This document shows positions 15,955 through 24,740 of a stretch of DNA of 64,000 bases, in pieces. Position numbers and translations under genes: made by a program. Origin of the DNA: Chitinophaga hostae (lineage in GTDB: Bacteria > Bacteroidota > Bacteroidia > Chitinophagales > Chitinophagaceae); NCBI RefSeq assembly GCF_018224885.1, contig NZ_JAGTXB010000021.1:62001-126000 (forward strand), in the 5' to 3' direction. How positions within the stretch are numbered: position 1 is the first letter of the stretch; every line of letters starts with the position of its first letter. The notes under the pieces are model-generated. The model ran no database searches and was not told the DNA's origin. It saw nothing but the letters and a program-made list of their open reading frames with translations.

Positions 15955-17292
15955 TCAGGCTTTAGGTGTCCAGCCTTTTTCATATTCCCTGTTCCACATG
16001 TTCATAGCCTCGTTATCGTTGAGGATATGCCCATTGGAAGGGTCGGTATGTAAAATACGGCCGGTGCGTTGAGCAATATTACCCAGCAAACAAAGCAGGG
16101 TGCTGCGGTAGCCAATATTGATCTCAGCATTCAGTTTAGCATTACCGCGAATGCTTTCCAGGAAATTGTTGAGATGCACAGCATCGTAAAATTCACCGGC
16201 AGGACTAACGGTATTGGTTACACTCTGATTAGGGTTTGCGGCCTGTTTCACTTCCTTGATCACTTTTCCTTTGGGATCAATGAGTTTGTAGCTATCGCCT
16301 CCGGAGTTATACAGACTGCCATTTTCGCCAAACAAGGCGAATCCGCGCCCGCTGCCTTCCAGGTTGAAAGGACTGCAGCTGCGGCCTTCCCAGGCAATCG
16401 CTTTACCGCCCTCAAATTCGAAATTGAGGGTTTGGGTATCGGGTGTTTCCCAGTCATCTTTCGGATAGGCATAACGGCCCCCGGCAGAAGTTACCCTGGT
16501 AGGAAACTCCACATCCATAAACCAGCGTAAACAATCCAGCTCATGGGTAGCATTGTTGCAGGTTTCGGAGGTACCCCAGTTCCAGCGCCAGTGCCAGTTA
16601 TAGTGAACGATGTTATCGAGATAATCGCGGCGGGGTGCGGGGCCCTGCCATAAGTCCCAATCCAGTGTAGCCGGTACCGGTATCTTTTTGCCGATACCGA
16701 TGGGTTCGCGGTTATTTACATACCATCCCCTTCCATAGTACACGTTACCCAATACCTTTTGCTCTTTCACTTCTTTTACTGCCTGCTGCAGGTTAGGCCA
16801 GGAACGGCGCTGGTTGCCCATTTGCACAAGGCGATTGTATTTCTTTGCAGCCTCCAGCAATATTTCTCCCTCTCCCGGTTCATGTGCGCAGGGCTTCTCT
16901 ACATACACGTGTTTACCGGCTGCAGTAGCCATAATAGCCGCCGGTGCATGCCAATGATCCGGTGCAGCTACTATCAGCGCATCGAAATCCTTGCGTTCCA
17001 GTAATTTGCGGATGTCTTTAATAACCGTTGGTTTCTTTTCCTGTGCGCCTGCAACGGCTTTCAGTCCCTTGGCGATGGCGCCGTCTTCCACGTCGCATAT
17101 ATAGCCTATTTCGGCTCCGGGCAATTTGGCAGCACATTGCGCCAGCCAGTTACCCCTTGAATTTACCCCCATCACACCCAGCACAAGTTTATTGCTGGGG
17201 GCGTTTTTCCCGAAAACGGGGAAATTGAGGATGGTTAAACCTGCTCCCAAACCGGCCATGCTACCGGTTTTAAGAAAGTCTCTTCTCTTCAT
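15955..17292 (-). CDS. Tat-exported Gfo/Idh/MocA family oxidoreductase
   Basis: A 445-residue protein. It starts with the twin-arginine signal MKRRDFLKTGSMAGLGAG, so it would be exported folded with its NAD(P). The Rossmann GVMGVNSRGNWLAQ follows at about 38-52, and the Gfo/Idh signature VYVEKPCAHEPGEGE at about 135. The second half is the usual alpha/beta C-terminal domain, with WNWGTSETCNNATHELDCLRW carrying the catalytic-site His. Exported members are linked to C3 oxidation of glycosides ahead of DUF1080 hydrolases. A LacI-type palindrome (17337-17350) about 45 bp upstream of the ATG matches those of susC1 and the double-DUF1080 gene. The substrate is inferred, not shown. Confidence 0.92.
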   Translation of the reverse strand: MKRRDFLKTGSMAGLGAGLTILNFPVFGKNAPSNKLVLGVMGVNSRGNWLAQCAAKLPGAEIGYICDVEDGAIAKGLKAVAGAQEKKPTVIKDIRKLLERKDFDALIVAAPDHWHAPAAIMATAAGKHVYVEKPCAHEPGEGEILLEAAKKYNRLVQMGNQRRSWPNLQQAVKEVKEQKVLGNVYYGRGWYVNNREPIGIGKKIPVPATLDWDLWQGPAPRRDYLDNIVHYNWHWRWNWGTSETCNNATHELDCLRWFMDVEFPTRVTSAGGRYAYPKDDWETPDTQTLNFEFEGGKAIAWEGRSCSPFNLEGSGRGFALFGENGSLYNSGGDSYKLIDPKGKVIKEVKQAANPNQSVTNTVSPAGEFYDAVHLNNFLESIRGNAKLNAEINIGYRSTLLCLLGNIAQRTGRILHTDPSNGHILNDNEAMNMWNREYEKGWTPKA

Positions 17293-17336
17293 AGTGTACT
17301 GTTGTTTATGCTTGATTTTATTGGCCGATCGAGAAA

Positions 17337-17350
17337 AACAATCGGTTGCA
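17337..17350. promoter_or_regulatory. LacI-type operator candidate for the Gfo/Idh gene
   Basis: AACAATCGGTTGCA reads TGCAACCGATTGTT on the coding strand of the Gfo/Idh gene. It shares the CAATCG(G/T)TTG core with the sites at 10716 and 10805. Confidence 0.55.
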
Positions 17351-17399
17351 TAAATGTAAAAAATAAAATCAGGGAATGCCTGACTTTTTGATGAACGCG

Positions 17400-17629
17400 G
17401 ATGTTGTTTTTGCCCAGGATTTTTCTTGCCCAGGATTAACGGTGATTATGATGATTCCAAGGATTTTTCTTTTTTGATTTTAAAAGATTCGGGAAGATCT
17501 GAGCGGATAAATTCGCTCAGATCTTCCCGAATCTTTTAAAAATCAAATTATAATCACAAGAAAAAATCCTTGGAATCATCATAATCACCGTTAATCCTGG
17601 GCAAGAAAAATCCTGGGTAACACAACATC
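17400..17629. repeat. TTGCCCAGGATTA-family long palindrome, copy 1
   Basis: A 230-bp near-perfect inverted repeat. The outer arms (about 17400-17470 and 17558-17629) contain TCTTGCCCAGGATTAACGG with GTGATTATGATGATTCC and their complements. The inner stem carries AAAAGATTCGGGAAGATCTG. The right arm ends at 17629, one base before the stop codon of the minus-strand gene at 17630. Copy 2 at 36657-36894 has the same inner and outer words; a relative forms the middle of 25391-25660. No protein is encoded inside. Confidence 0.92.
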
Positions 17630-18235
17630 CTAGAAGTTAAGCGCCGCCACTACCCGACCTGGTGCAAACGTAATCTGCATGGCATCAAATTTTTTATAGA
17701 GTGTTTTTCCATGGCGGTGATGGATTGTGAGATTTACGGCATCATAGAGTAACAGGAAGCCGCCCTGTAATATAATAGAAGCACCATAGCCTTTCCAACG
17801 GTCCTGTTCTTTGCCGGTTTGGTTTTTCCCGTACTCCCGGGCATAAAGTCCACCCAGGATATAGGCAACATCTAATGCACCGTTGACCAGGTAGATCTTT
17901 TCAATTTTGTTTTGTTCTTTGATACTGCCCTGCATATTATAACTGCCGGGATTGAGTTTGCGGTTACCGAAGTAGCCGGCGGTGGCGATACCCAGGTTTA
18001 CCACGTTCCAGATGGCATTCATCTGGTGAAAATACTTTGCTTCCCCGCTGGTTTGTCCCATGCCTATCAGTCCTGTGGCGATGTTAGCGACCGACCAGCC
18101 ACCCAGCACCACCATGGCTGTTTTGGTAGTCCCGATACGCTCCCGGTTAAATTTTTCCAGGGACAGGCTGTCCTGTGCTATCAGCCGCAGCGCTAATAAC
18201 AGCAACATTGTAAGGGTAACCGCATATTTATGCAT
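17630..18235 (-). CDS. Small membrane protein, DUF6992-like, at the end of the eboDEF unit
   Basis: A 201-residue protein. It has an N-terminal signal or first helix (LTMLLLLALRLIAQ, residues 8-21), then at least three hydrophobic stretches near 40-58, 75-90 and 150-165. Conserved-looking blocks are GGWSVANIATGLIGM, KYFHQMNAIWNVVNLGIA and NGALDVAYILGGLYARE. This pattern (a tight FHQMN-x-WN-xVN motif) matches the Bacteroidetes family I know as DUF6992; that label is from memory. The start is 7 bp after the eboF stop, so it is probably translated from the same mRNA. Its function is unknown. Confidence 0.75.
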   Translation of the reverse strand: MHKYAVTLTMLLLLALRLIAQDSLSLEKFNRERIGTTKTAMVVLGGWSVANIATGLIGMGQTSGEAKYFHQMNAIWNVVNLGIATAGYFGNRKLNPGSYNMQGSIKEQNKIEKIYLVNGALDVAYILGGLYAREYGKNQTGKEQDRWKGYGASIILQGGFLLLYDAVNLTIHHRHGKTLYKKFDAMQITFAPGRVVAALNF

Positions 18236-18242
18236 GAAGGAG

Positions 18243-19610
18243 TTATTTACCTGTCAACTGGTTCCATATCACCTCATATACGTCGATTGCCTGTAAACGG
18301 GTTTTACCAGCGGGATCAGGGCTGATCACTACGGGATGAAACGCCGGGTTTTCTTCCAGCCGCCCGTGGGAACCTTTAATAAGCGTAGCATCCAGTGGTA
18401 TTACGTTCATGAGGTAGCGGAAGCCCAGTTTCTTTTTCAGCAGTTTGCCCGCAGCCTTTAATTTGATGAACGGATCGGCAGGGTTCATGAACATTTCAAC
18501 CGGATCGTAGCCCGGTTTACGGAAAATTTCTACAATTCGGGCAAAATCAGGCGCCCTGGCATCATCGAGCCAGTAGTAGTAGGTGAACCAGCTATCGGCA
18601 TCAGCTACTGCCACCAGGTCGCCGGCACGTTGATGATGAAGATGATGCTGGCGCTTGCCTTCCCTGTCCAGCACCAGTTGTACCCCTGGCACATTTTCCA
18701 GGATACTGCGTACCTGTTTGTAACAGGAAGGATCATTGATATAGATGTGCGCTATCTGGTGATCTGCTACCGCAAAAGCTTTGGAGGCCCCGGCATCCAG
18801 CAGTTCCAGTCCATTTTCCACCCGCAGGGCCAGGAGCCCTTCCTGTCTTAATACCCGGTTGAGGTGAACAGGATTATTCACATTGGTGATCCCGTATTCT
18901 GACAATACGATCGGATCACACTGTTGTTGCTGATAGTAGGTGATCAGTTGTTTACATACCGCATCAATTTCGCCCAGTTCTTTTGCATTGCGTACGGGGT
19001 CCTGCCCAAATTTTTGTAAACAGTAGTCAAGATGAGGCAGGTAAATGAAAGTCAGCGTGGGGTTGTATAATTTATCTGTTAGGATAGACGCATCGGCGAT
19101 CCACTGACTGGATTTAATGCTGGCGGTTGGTCCCCAGTAGTTAAACAGCGGGAACTTACCCAGTTGTTCTGTCAGGTAATCTCTCAGGGTAGCCGGAGAG
19201 GTATAACAGTCGGGCACCTTACGGCCATCGGACAGGTAATTGGGTCTTGGAGTGAGCGAGTAATCCACATTGGCATACATATTATACCACCAGCACATCT
19301 GCGAGCAGGTAAAAGAAGGGTCCAGTTTCCTGGCGCGGTCCCAGATTTTGGGGGCGTCTACCAGTTTGTTGGATTGCTTCCAGAATTTGACCTCTGCATC
19401 TGTTCTGTCGTACCAGCCATTGCCGACAATTCCATGCTCACTGGGCCATTGGCCGGTGAGATAGGTACTTTGCACAGATGTAGTGACCGCCGGTAACATC
19501 GGCGCCACCGTTGCCAGGTGATGCTGTTCTGTATAAGCCTTTAAAAAAGGCAGGTGCTCCAGCAAAGAAGGGGAGAGCCCTACTACATCAATTACTACTG
19601 TCTTTCTCAT
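18243..19610 (-). CDS. eboF: EboF: alkaline phosphatase-superfamily nucleotide pyrophosphatase/phosphodiesterase
   Basis: A 455-residue type I phosphodiesterase/nucleotide pyrophosphatase. It has a metal Asp at VIDVVG (D8), the catalytic Thr region PAVTTSVQSTYLTG (T43/T44), the WPSEHGIVGNGWYDR block, LPHLDY and LSEYGIT with further metal ligands, and a late KGSHGRL. There is no signal peptide, as usual for EboF. In the ebo clusters of cyanobacteria and Bacteroidetes this gene accompanies eboA-E; its reaction in metabolite trafficking is not established. It follows eboE after 170 bp containing a hairpin (19677-19786) and precedes the DUF6992-like gene by 7 bp. Confidence 0.88.
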   Translation of the reverse strand: MRKTVVIDVVGLSPSLLEHLPFLKAYTEQHHLATVAPMLPAVTTSVQSTYLTGQWPSEHGIVGNGWYDRTDAEVKFWKQSNKLVDAPKIWDRARKLDPSFTCSQMCWWYNMYANVDYSLTPRPNYLSDGRKVPDCYTSPATLRDYLTEQLGKFPLFNYWGPTASIKSSQWIADASILTDKLYNPTLTFIYLPHLDYCLQKFGQDPVRNAKELGEIDAVCKQLITYYQQQQCDPIVLSEYGITNVNNPVHLNRVLRQEGLLALRVENGLELLDAGASKAFAVADHQIAHIYINDPSCYKQVRSILENVPGVQLVLDREGKRQHHLHHQRAGDLVAVADADSWFTYYYWLDDARAPDFARIVEIFRKPGYDPVEMFMNPADPFIKLKAAGKLLKKKLGFRYLMNVIPLDATLIKGSHGRLEENPAFHPVVISPDPAGKTRLQAIDVYEVIWNQLTGK

Positions 19611-19676
19611 AGATTCAATCGCCGTTACAATTCCGGCGTAAAGCTATCATTCAGGACGGAGAATTCCAAGAGTAAG

Positions 19677-19786
19677 CGTAAAGCTGAAAGCTAAAAGCAA
19701 AAAGCTATTGAAGCGAATAAACTAATCGAATTCCGCATTAATCATCCGCTTCAATAGCTTTTTGCTTTTAGCTTTCAACTTTACGC
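19677..19786. repeat. GCAAAAAGC-family hairpin between eboE and eboF
   Basis: Two arms of about 39 nt (19677-19715 and 19748-19786) match with one mismatch and contain GCTAAAAGCAAAAAGCTATT. The right arm runs into the last codon and stop of eboE. The loop contains TTCCGCATTAATCATCCGCT (19731-19750), nearly identical to the loop of the hairpin at 44490-44611. Inside a co-directional gene pair it could lower eboF transcription relative to eboDE or protect mRNA ends. Confidence 0.8.
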
Positions 19787-21001
19787 CTTTAGCAGTTCTT
19801 CTCTGATCCAGTTTAGTTCGCGCGAAACGGACAATCCCATTTCCTGTTTCAGTTCGGGCGGCAATACGTCCCAGGTATATGTTTCCACCTCGAGGTGGGC
19901 GGTGAATGGCTGCTGCCGTTGTAACGCCAATACCTTTTGGATATCTTCCTGCGTGGATTGCAACACGCCAAACTTGTCAAGAAATACCGGCACGTGAAAA
20001 TGGGAGCGCCATTCCGTAACGGCAGGATTATTTTCATCGGCCAGCGCTTCGGGCAAATCCGGGTAGTGAAGCAAGGCTCCATCACTTTTCCGGGCAATTA
20101 CCTGGTGCAGGTATACCGGTTCATTAAAGCGCCGGAATGCATCGGTCACTTCTTTTCGTGCAGCCGTGTCCGTTGGCATGTCTGCTTTCAGGGCAGCACT
20201 GATCTGTAACTTGCCTATTTTGAGACCATAGTGTCCCAGCCGTTCCAGCACCCGGTGTGGCGGTTCATACACCAATGCAAAATGGCAGACGTCGTAGCAT
20301 AACTGAATATGCGACTTGATAATATCCACTGCTTCGAGGTCCGTTACGTCAAATTTCTCCATAATAAACGGGACTCCTGCCGGTAACAGTTCTTCAAAAT
20401 ACCAGCTGATATATTCACTGGTATTTTCCATCAATCCGTCGGGTTCGGGCTCTACATCGAGGTGTAGCAGCGGTCCTCCGCTCCGGCGGATGCGTACCAG
20501 CTGTTCCAGTACCAACAGCATATTGAGCGTAGCGCTTTCCGTAAATGAATTCTTTTCTTCCTCACAGCGGTTGCACCAGAACTTATAGGTAAGCGGATTG
20601 GTAGAAACACCTCCTTCCATGCCGGCCGGCAACAAGGCGGCCAGTATACGAAACAGGCGGATGGTATAGACTACCCGGTCGGCGCTTGTCCAGTCGGGTG
20701 CATGTACCTGGTCTTTCACCACTACATTGTGGAAGCCGCCATATGGAAATCCGTTCATGGTAAACACATAGCAATCTTCTTCCTTCAGCCATTGCTGAAA
20801 TGCCTTTAAATGCTCTTCCTTACTAAGTTCCAGGCTGGCGGTATTGGCAAGGCGTAAGCCGATACCAAAGGGCTGATCCGGCGACACCTGTTGTTTGATG
20901 GCCGGGATAAATTTCTTTAGCTGCGCGAAATGATCGCCCCAGCTTTCGCCGGGATGAATATTGGTGCAGTAGGTAAGATGACCAACGGCTGTTTTCATCA
21001 T
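19781..21001 (-). CDS. eboE: EboE: metabolite traffic protein, TIM-barrel (xylose isomerase-like)
   Basis: A 406-residue protein with the EboE pattern. It opens with GHLTYCTNIHPGESW, continues with GLRLANTASLEL, a strand/helix alternation with MNGFPYGGFH, then LHLDVEPEPDGLMENT and LCYDVCHFALVYE, which hold acidic and His residues at barrel strand ends as in sugar-isomerase-like metal sites. The start ATG overlaps the eboD stop by four bases (ATGA), indicating translational coupling. Genetic work in cyanobacteria links ebo genes to moving a scytonemin precursor to the periplasm; the biochemical role of EboE is unknown. Confidence 0.9.
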   Translation of the reverse strand: MMKTAVGHLTYCTNIHPGESWGDHFAQLKKFIPAIKQQVSPDQPFGIGLRLANTASLELSKEEHLKAFQQWLKEEDCYVFTMNGFPYGGFHNVVVKDQVHAPDWTSADRVVYTIRLFRILAALLPAGMEGGVSTNPLTYKFWCNRCEEEKNSFTESATLNMLLVLEQLVRIRRSGGPLLHLDVEPEPDGLMENTSEYISWYFEELLPAGVPFIMEKFDVTDLEAVDIIKSHIQLCYDVCHFALVYEPPHRVLERLGHYGLKIGKLQISAALKADMPTDTAARKEVTDAFRRFNEPVYLHQVIARKSDGALLHYPDLPEALADENNPAVTEWRSHFHVPVFLDKFGVLQSTQEDIQKVLALQRQQPFTAHLEVETYTWDVLPPELKQEMGLSVSRELNWIREELLKA

Positions 21002-22152
21002 TGATTATTTTTACAGATATCTACTGCTTTATACAGCAATTCCAGGTCCATTTCATGTACTTCTTCTCCTTTTCCCACTGCGCGCAGCAGGGAAATAGTC
21101 AGGCGTCCTCCGAGGTGTTCACGGAATTCTTCCAAACCTGCCACTACCGGAGATGGTTTGCCATCCTGCTTTTCCAGCAACGGATGCCAGATGGGCAACT
21201 GCATATTTTTTAATACAGTAAGCACACGGTGCATGTCTGCCTCCGGCAGCCATCCTAACAGGAACGAATAAACGCTGTCGACCGCAATACCGATAGATAC
21301 CGCTTCGCCATGACGCAATTCGAAGTTGGTTAACTGCTCCAGTTTGTGTGCGCTCCAGTGCCCGAAATCCAGCGGACGGGAAGAGCCGCTTTCAAACGGA
21401 TCTCCGGCGCCGCCAATATGTTGTACGTGGAGCTCCGCGCAGCGGTAAATCAGTTCCTGCATAGCGGGCATATCGCCGGCTGTCATGGCCACTGCATTTT
21501 CTTCTATCCGGTTAAAGAAAGCCGCATCCTTGATGAGGGCTACTTTTACCGCTTCTACCATACCCGAGCGCCAGTCGCGGGGATCCAGCGTTGTTAAAAA
21601 CACGGGATCGTTGAATACAGCTGCCGGTGGCGCGAAGGAGCCCAGGAAATTTTTCTTCCCCTTGTAGTTTACGCCATTTTTCACGCCTACGCCGGAATCG
21701 TTTTGCGACAATACCGTAGTAGGAATCCGGATATGTTTCACACCGCGATGGGAAATAGCGGCGGCAAATCCTACGAGGTCCAGCAGGGAACCGCCACCAA
21801 TGCCAATCACATAGGAATGACGATCAATCGCATATTTATCGATCGCATCTACCAGGCTGAAAAGCAGGGGAAGGTCGTTTTTAACGCCCTCGCCGCCGGC
21901 AATGGTAACAATTTCCGGGGCCAGCTGAAAACCTGGCACCTGTTGGAAATATTGTTTTATCTGTTGTGTGAGTGCCGGATGGTGTGCCGCTACACCTCCG
22001 TCAAGTATTACGAGTAACTTTTTAATGTAGGCTTCCTCCGCTTTGGTGGCTAGAAAAGAAGCTAAACATGTGTTGGCAGGATCGAATAAATTACTGCTGA
22101 AGAAAACTCCGTAAGAAAAGTTAACATTGAAATTTTGTTGAATATATTCCAT
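20998..22152 (-). CDS. eboD: EboD: 3-dehydroquinate synthase-like sugar phosphate cyclase
   Basis: A 384-residue member of the DHQS/sugar phosphate cyclase superfamily. It has the NAD-binding GGGSLLDLVGF (119-129), the substrate loop PTTVLSQNDSGVGVKNGVN, then KNFLGSFAPPAAVFND, the metal ligand Glu in GMVEAVK and two His in FGHWSAHKLE and LRHGEAVSIGI. The DSGVGVK loop differs from canonical AroB and is typical of the EboD branch, so I do not call it aroB. In other ebo clusters its product is unidentified. It is first of the eboD-eboE-eboF-DUF6992 unit and is transcribed away from the divergent sensor kinase at 22752. Confidence 0.9.
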   Translation of the reverse strand: MEYIQQNFNVNFSYGVFFSSNLFDPANTCLASFLATKAEEAYIKKLLVILDGGVAAHHPALTQQIKQYFQQVPGFQLAPEIVTIAGGEGVKNDLPLLFSLVDAIDKYAIDRHSYVIGIGGGSLLDLVGFAAAISHRGVKHIRIPTTVLSQNDSGVGVKNGVNYKGKKNFLGSFAPPAAVFNDPVFLTTLDPRDWRSGMVEAVKVALIKDAAFFNRIEENAVAMTAGDMPAMQELIYRCAELHVQHIGGAGDPFESGSSRPLDFGHWSAHKLEQLTNFELRHGEAVSIGIAVDSVYSFLLGWLPEADMHRVLTVLKNMQLPIWHPLLEKQDGKPSPVVAGLEEFREHLGGRLTISLLRAVGKGEEVHEMDLELLYKAVDICKNNQ

Positions 22153-22232
22153 GGCTTAATCCGCATCATCTGACTTAAAAAAACTATAGCCTTTAAAAGT
22201 ACATAGAAAAATGAGATTTTTCACAAAGAATA

Positions 22233-22259
22233 AGGCTCCGGGAACGGAGCCTATTTTTT
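22233..22259 (+). terminator. Terminator-like hairpin inside the eboD/sensor-kinase gap
   Basis: AGGCTCCG-GGAA-CGGAGCCT followed by ATTTTTT is a good intrinsic terminator on the plus strand. However, no plus-strand gene precedes it: the only sequence upstream is the divergent eboD start. It could end a small RNA or antisense transcript, or form a hairpin in the eboD leader. Confidence 0.6.
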
Positions 22260-22721
22260 GGGGTTAGCCTGTAGAATCATTTATCGGTATGCAAAGAAAC
22301 CTATTTAAGGCAGGGTGACGGACGGTACAAACCAGTATTTTATAAAATGCGTAGTTCTACTGACATACACCGTTAGTCTACAAACGCCTTACCACAAAGG
22401 GTTTCAGCACATGCACCTTCGCAGCATTGCGATGCAGGTCCCCACTCACCCCAAACCCTATTGCGTATTAAAACAGAAATAATGAACTTTATGGCACTGT
22501 AGAAATGATTGTCCATAAATACAGTGGAACAGGAAATTGTTTGACCAAAAAATGAAACACGGTAACCCCATATTGTTGACCCTGTAACATCGGAGGTAAT
22601 TCACATCTTTTGTTGCATGCTGAGCATTTGTCACGCACTATGGTGGCCGGGGATAGCTATGTTATTACCTGCCGGAATCATTCATCAGGGGTTAACCGGT
22701 AAAACATTGGATTATTAACAC

Positions 22722-22739
22722 TGCAACCAGCGGGTTGCA
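22722..22739 (+). promoter_or_regulatory. Hairpin just upstream of the sensor kinase start
   Basis: TGCAACC-AGCG-GGTTGCA, a perfect 7-bp stem, ends 12 bp before the ATG at 22752. It could influence translation initiation. Confidence 0.35.
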
Positions 22740-22751
22740 AAAGTATCGGAG

Positions 22752-24740
22752 ATGCTGAGAATATTATTTCTTTCGTGCTGCCTCTTTTTATGCGGCAGTA
22801 CTTTTTTACACGCGCAATATACACGGCAGCAGGATAGTATGTTGCGTGTTATTAACGGGCAACCTACAGGCAGGGAACAGGTAAATGCGTTGTATAAGTA
22901 TGGTTGTATGCTGCTGCCTTACAGTTTACCGGATGCCGAAATGGCCTTCAGGCGAGGCTTGCGGGTAAGCAGGAAGCTGTTGTATCACAAGGGCGTAGCT
23001 GATTTTGCATGCTACTACATGTATATCCAGGATATGCGGGGAGAATACCAGCAGTCGCTTTTCCTGTTAAAACAAGCGGTAATTATCTATTCCTGTCTTA
23101 AAGACACCATCGGCCAGGTGAATGCCATCAGCTTCTGTGGCATGGAATACCAGCAGATGGCTGATTTTTCGGCAGCCGCCAGCGCCTACCTGGAAGCGCT
23201 GAAGCTGGCAGATGCGGCAAAGGACAGCACTACTGCGGGGATGATGATCAACAACCTGGCAACTGTTTTCAATGCGCTGGGCGATTACCGGAAAGGCTTC
23301 AGTTATGCCAGTATGGCTTATGAACATGGCATACGCCGGAAAAGCAGGATGCGGATAGCCGCCGCCCTCCTTAATATGGGAGAGAGCAAAAGCCGGCAGG
23401 GAGCATCTGCCGATGCCACCCAATATTTCAACAGGGCGTTGGCACTCGGCAGGGAAACGGGCGACAGCTTGCTGGTACTGAGCGCTTTAACAGGCATTGG
23501 CCGTACACTTTCCGATCAACAACAACACAAACTCTCATTGCATACCTACGAAAAAGCATTGTTGATTGCGGAAGATGATCCCGGTCCGGAAAACCTGATG
23601 CTATTGTATATGGGTTATGCAAACGCACTTTATAAAAGCGGGAAATACCCGCTGGCCGCCAGGTACCTCGACAAAACGATACGGCTGGCTAAAATATATC
23701 ATTCCGGAGATGAACTAAGGCGGGCTTATCTTACCGCATCAGATAACATGGCAGCTCAAAAGCTTTACTCACAGGCATTTTCGTTGAGGAAAGCCTATGA
23801 AATACTAAACGATTCGCTGGTGGGCGATGCCACCCGCCGCAACGTACAACAGCTGGAAATGCAGTACCAATCGGAAAAAAAGGATCGTGACCTTGCCGAG
23901 AAAAAACTGGAGCTCGCGAAAAAAGACCTGCAGCTGCAACAAAAAAATATCTGGATAGGCATCTTTTTCAGTGGTGTTGTTTTATTGCTGATCGGATGTT
24001 TCCTCGTATGGCAAAAGTTACAGCACCGGCATCACCTGCAGGAACAGCAGCTGCAAACCATGGAAATAGAAAAGACAGTAGAGGTACTGGAAGCCATGAT
24101 GCAGGGAGAAGAAAAAGAACGTACCCGTTTATCAAAGGACTTGCACGATGGCGTAGGCGGACTGTTATCCGCTGTAAAAATGCATTTCTGGGCACTCAAA
24201 TATGAGCGCAGTTATTTACAGCAGGACAAAGGATTTAATCATGCGCTGGGTATGCTCGACGACGCTATTGGCGAAGTACGAAAAACTGCGCACAATCTTA
24301 TGCCGGAAATACTGGTGCGTATGGGACTGGCGGCAGCGCTGGAATTTTTCTGCAACAACGTGAGTCATTCGCGGCAATTGCAGATCAGTTGTTATACTTC
24401 CGGAGAAATGCAGCGGTTCAAGGGAAATTTTGAGCTGTCAGTATATCGCATTGTGCAGGAGCTGGTAAATAACATCATCAAACATTCTCATGCCACTGAG
24501 GCGCTGGTGCAGATTACACAACATGATCAGCTACTGACTATTACTGTAGAAGACAACGGCGTAGGTTTTGAAAATGTGGCCAACAGCACAGGGGGAATGG
24601 GATTAAAAAATCTGCATACCAGGATCAAATCATTAAACGGACATCTGACGCTTACCGCCACACCGGGCTGTGGCACAACTGTATACATAGAATTTAACAT
24701 TGCCATCATGCAGCTGATGGAAATGCAGCCTTTATGCTAA
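22752..24740 (+). CDS. TPR-containing sensor histidine kinase (HisKA_3 / NarL-partner type)
   Basis: A 662-residue sensor. It has a signal peptide at 1-21, TPR-like helical repeats to about residue 370 (for example YLEALKLADAAKDSTTAGMMINNLATVF), a coiled coil near 375-400, one membrane helix (GIFFSGVVLLLIGCFLVW, about 402-420), then HisKA_3 with LSKDLHDGVGGLL and the phospho-acceptor H465. The HATPase domain follows, with ELVNNIIKHSHA (N box), EDNGVGF and GGMGLKNLHTRI (G boxes). The TPR part would be periplasmic. It overlaps the response regulator gene by 7 bp, so the two form a translation-coupled pair. Its position inside the ebo cluster on the opposite strand suggests, but does not show, control of ebo genes. 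Confidence 0.92.
   Translation: MLRILFLSCCLFLCGSTFLHAQYTRQQDSMLRVINGQPTGREQVNALYKYGCMLLPYSLPDAEMAFRRGLRVSRKLLYHKGVADFACYYMYIQDMRGEYQQSLFLLKQAVIIYSCLKDTIGQVNAISFCGMEYQQMADFSAAASAYLEALKLADAAKDSTTAGMMINNLATVFNALGDYRKGFSYASMAYEHGIRRKSRMRIAAALLNMGESKSRQGASADATQYFNRALALGRETGDSLLVLSALTGIGRTLSDQQQHKLSLHTYEKALLIAEDDPGPENLMLLYMGYANALYKSGKYPLAARYLDKTIRLAKIYHSGDELRRAYLTASDNMAAQKLYSQAFSLRKAYEILNDSLVGDATRRNVQQLEMQYQSEKKDRDLAEKKLELAKKDLQLQQKNIWIGIFFSGVVLLLIGCFLVWQKLQHRHHLQEQQLQTMEIEKTVEVLEAMMQGEEKERTRLSKDLHDGVGGLLSAVKMHFWALKYERSYLQQDKGFNHALGMLDDAIGEVRKTAHNLMPEILVRMGLAAALEFFCNNVSHSRQLQISCYTSGEMQRFKGNFELSVYRIVQELVNNIIKHSHATEALVQITQHDQLLTITVEDNGVGFENVANSTGGMGLKNLHTRIKSLNGHLTLTATPGCGTTVYIEFNIAIMQLMEMQPLC

Larger units (their letters stand above)
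22153..22751. other. 599-bp divergent regulatory gap between eboD and the sensor kinase
   Basis: I see no credible coding sequence here. It must hold the promoters of eboD (minus) and the sensor kinase (plus). It contains a terminator-like hairpin at 22233-22259 and a short hairpin at 22722-22739 next to the kinase start. I could not identify convincing -7/-33 boxes. Confidence 0.6.

Noticed and set aside
20998..22152. Calling eboD the shikimate-pathway aroB
   Set aside because: The DSGVGVK loop and the ebo gene context point to the EboD branch; no other shikimate gene is nearby.
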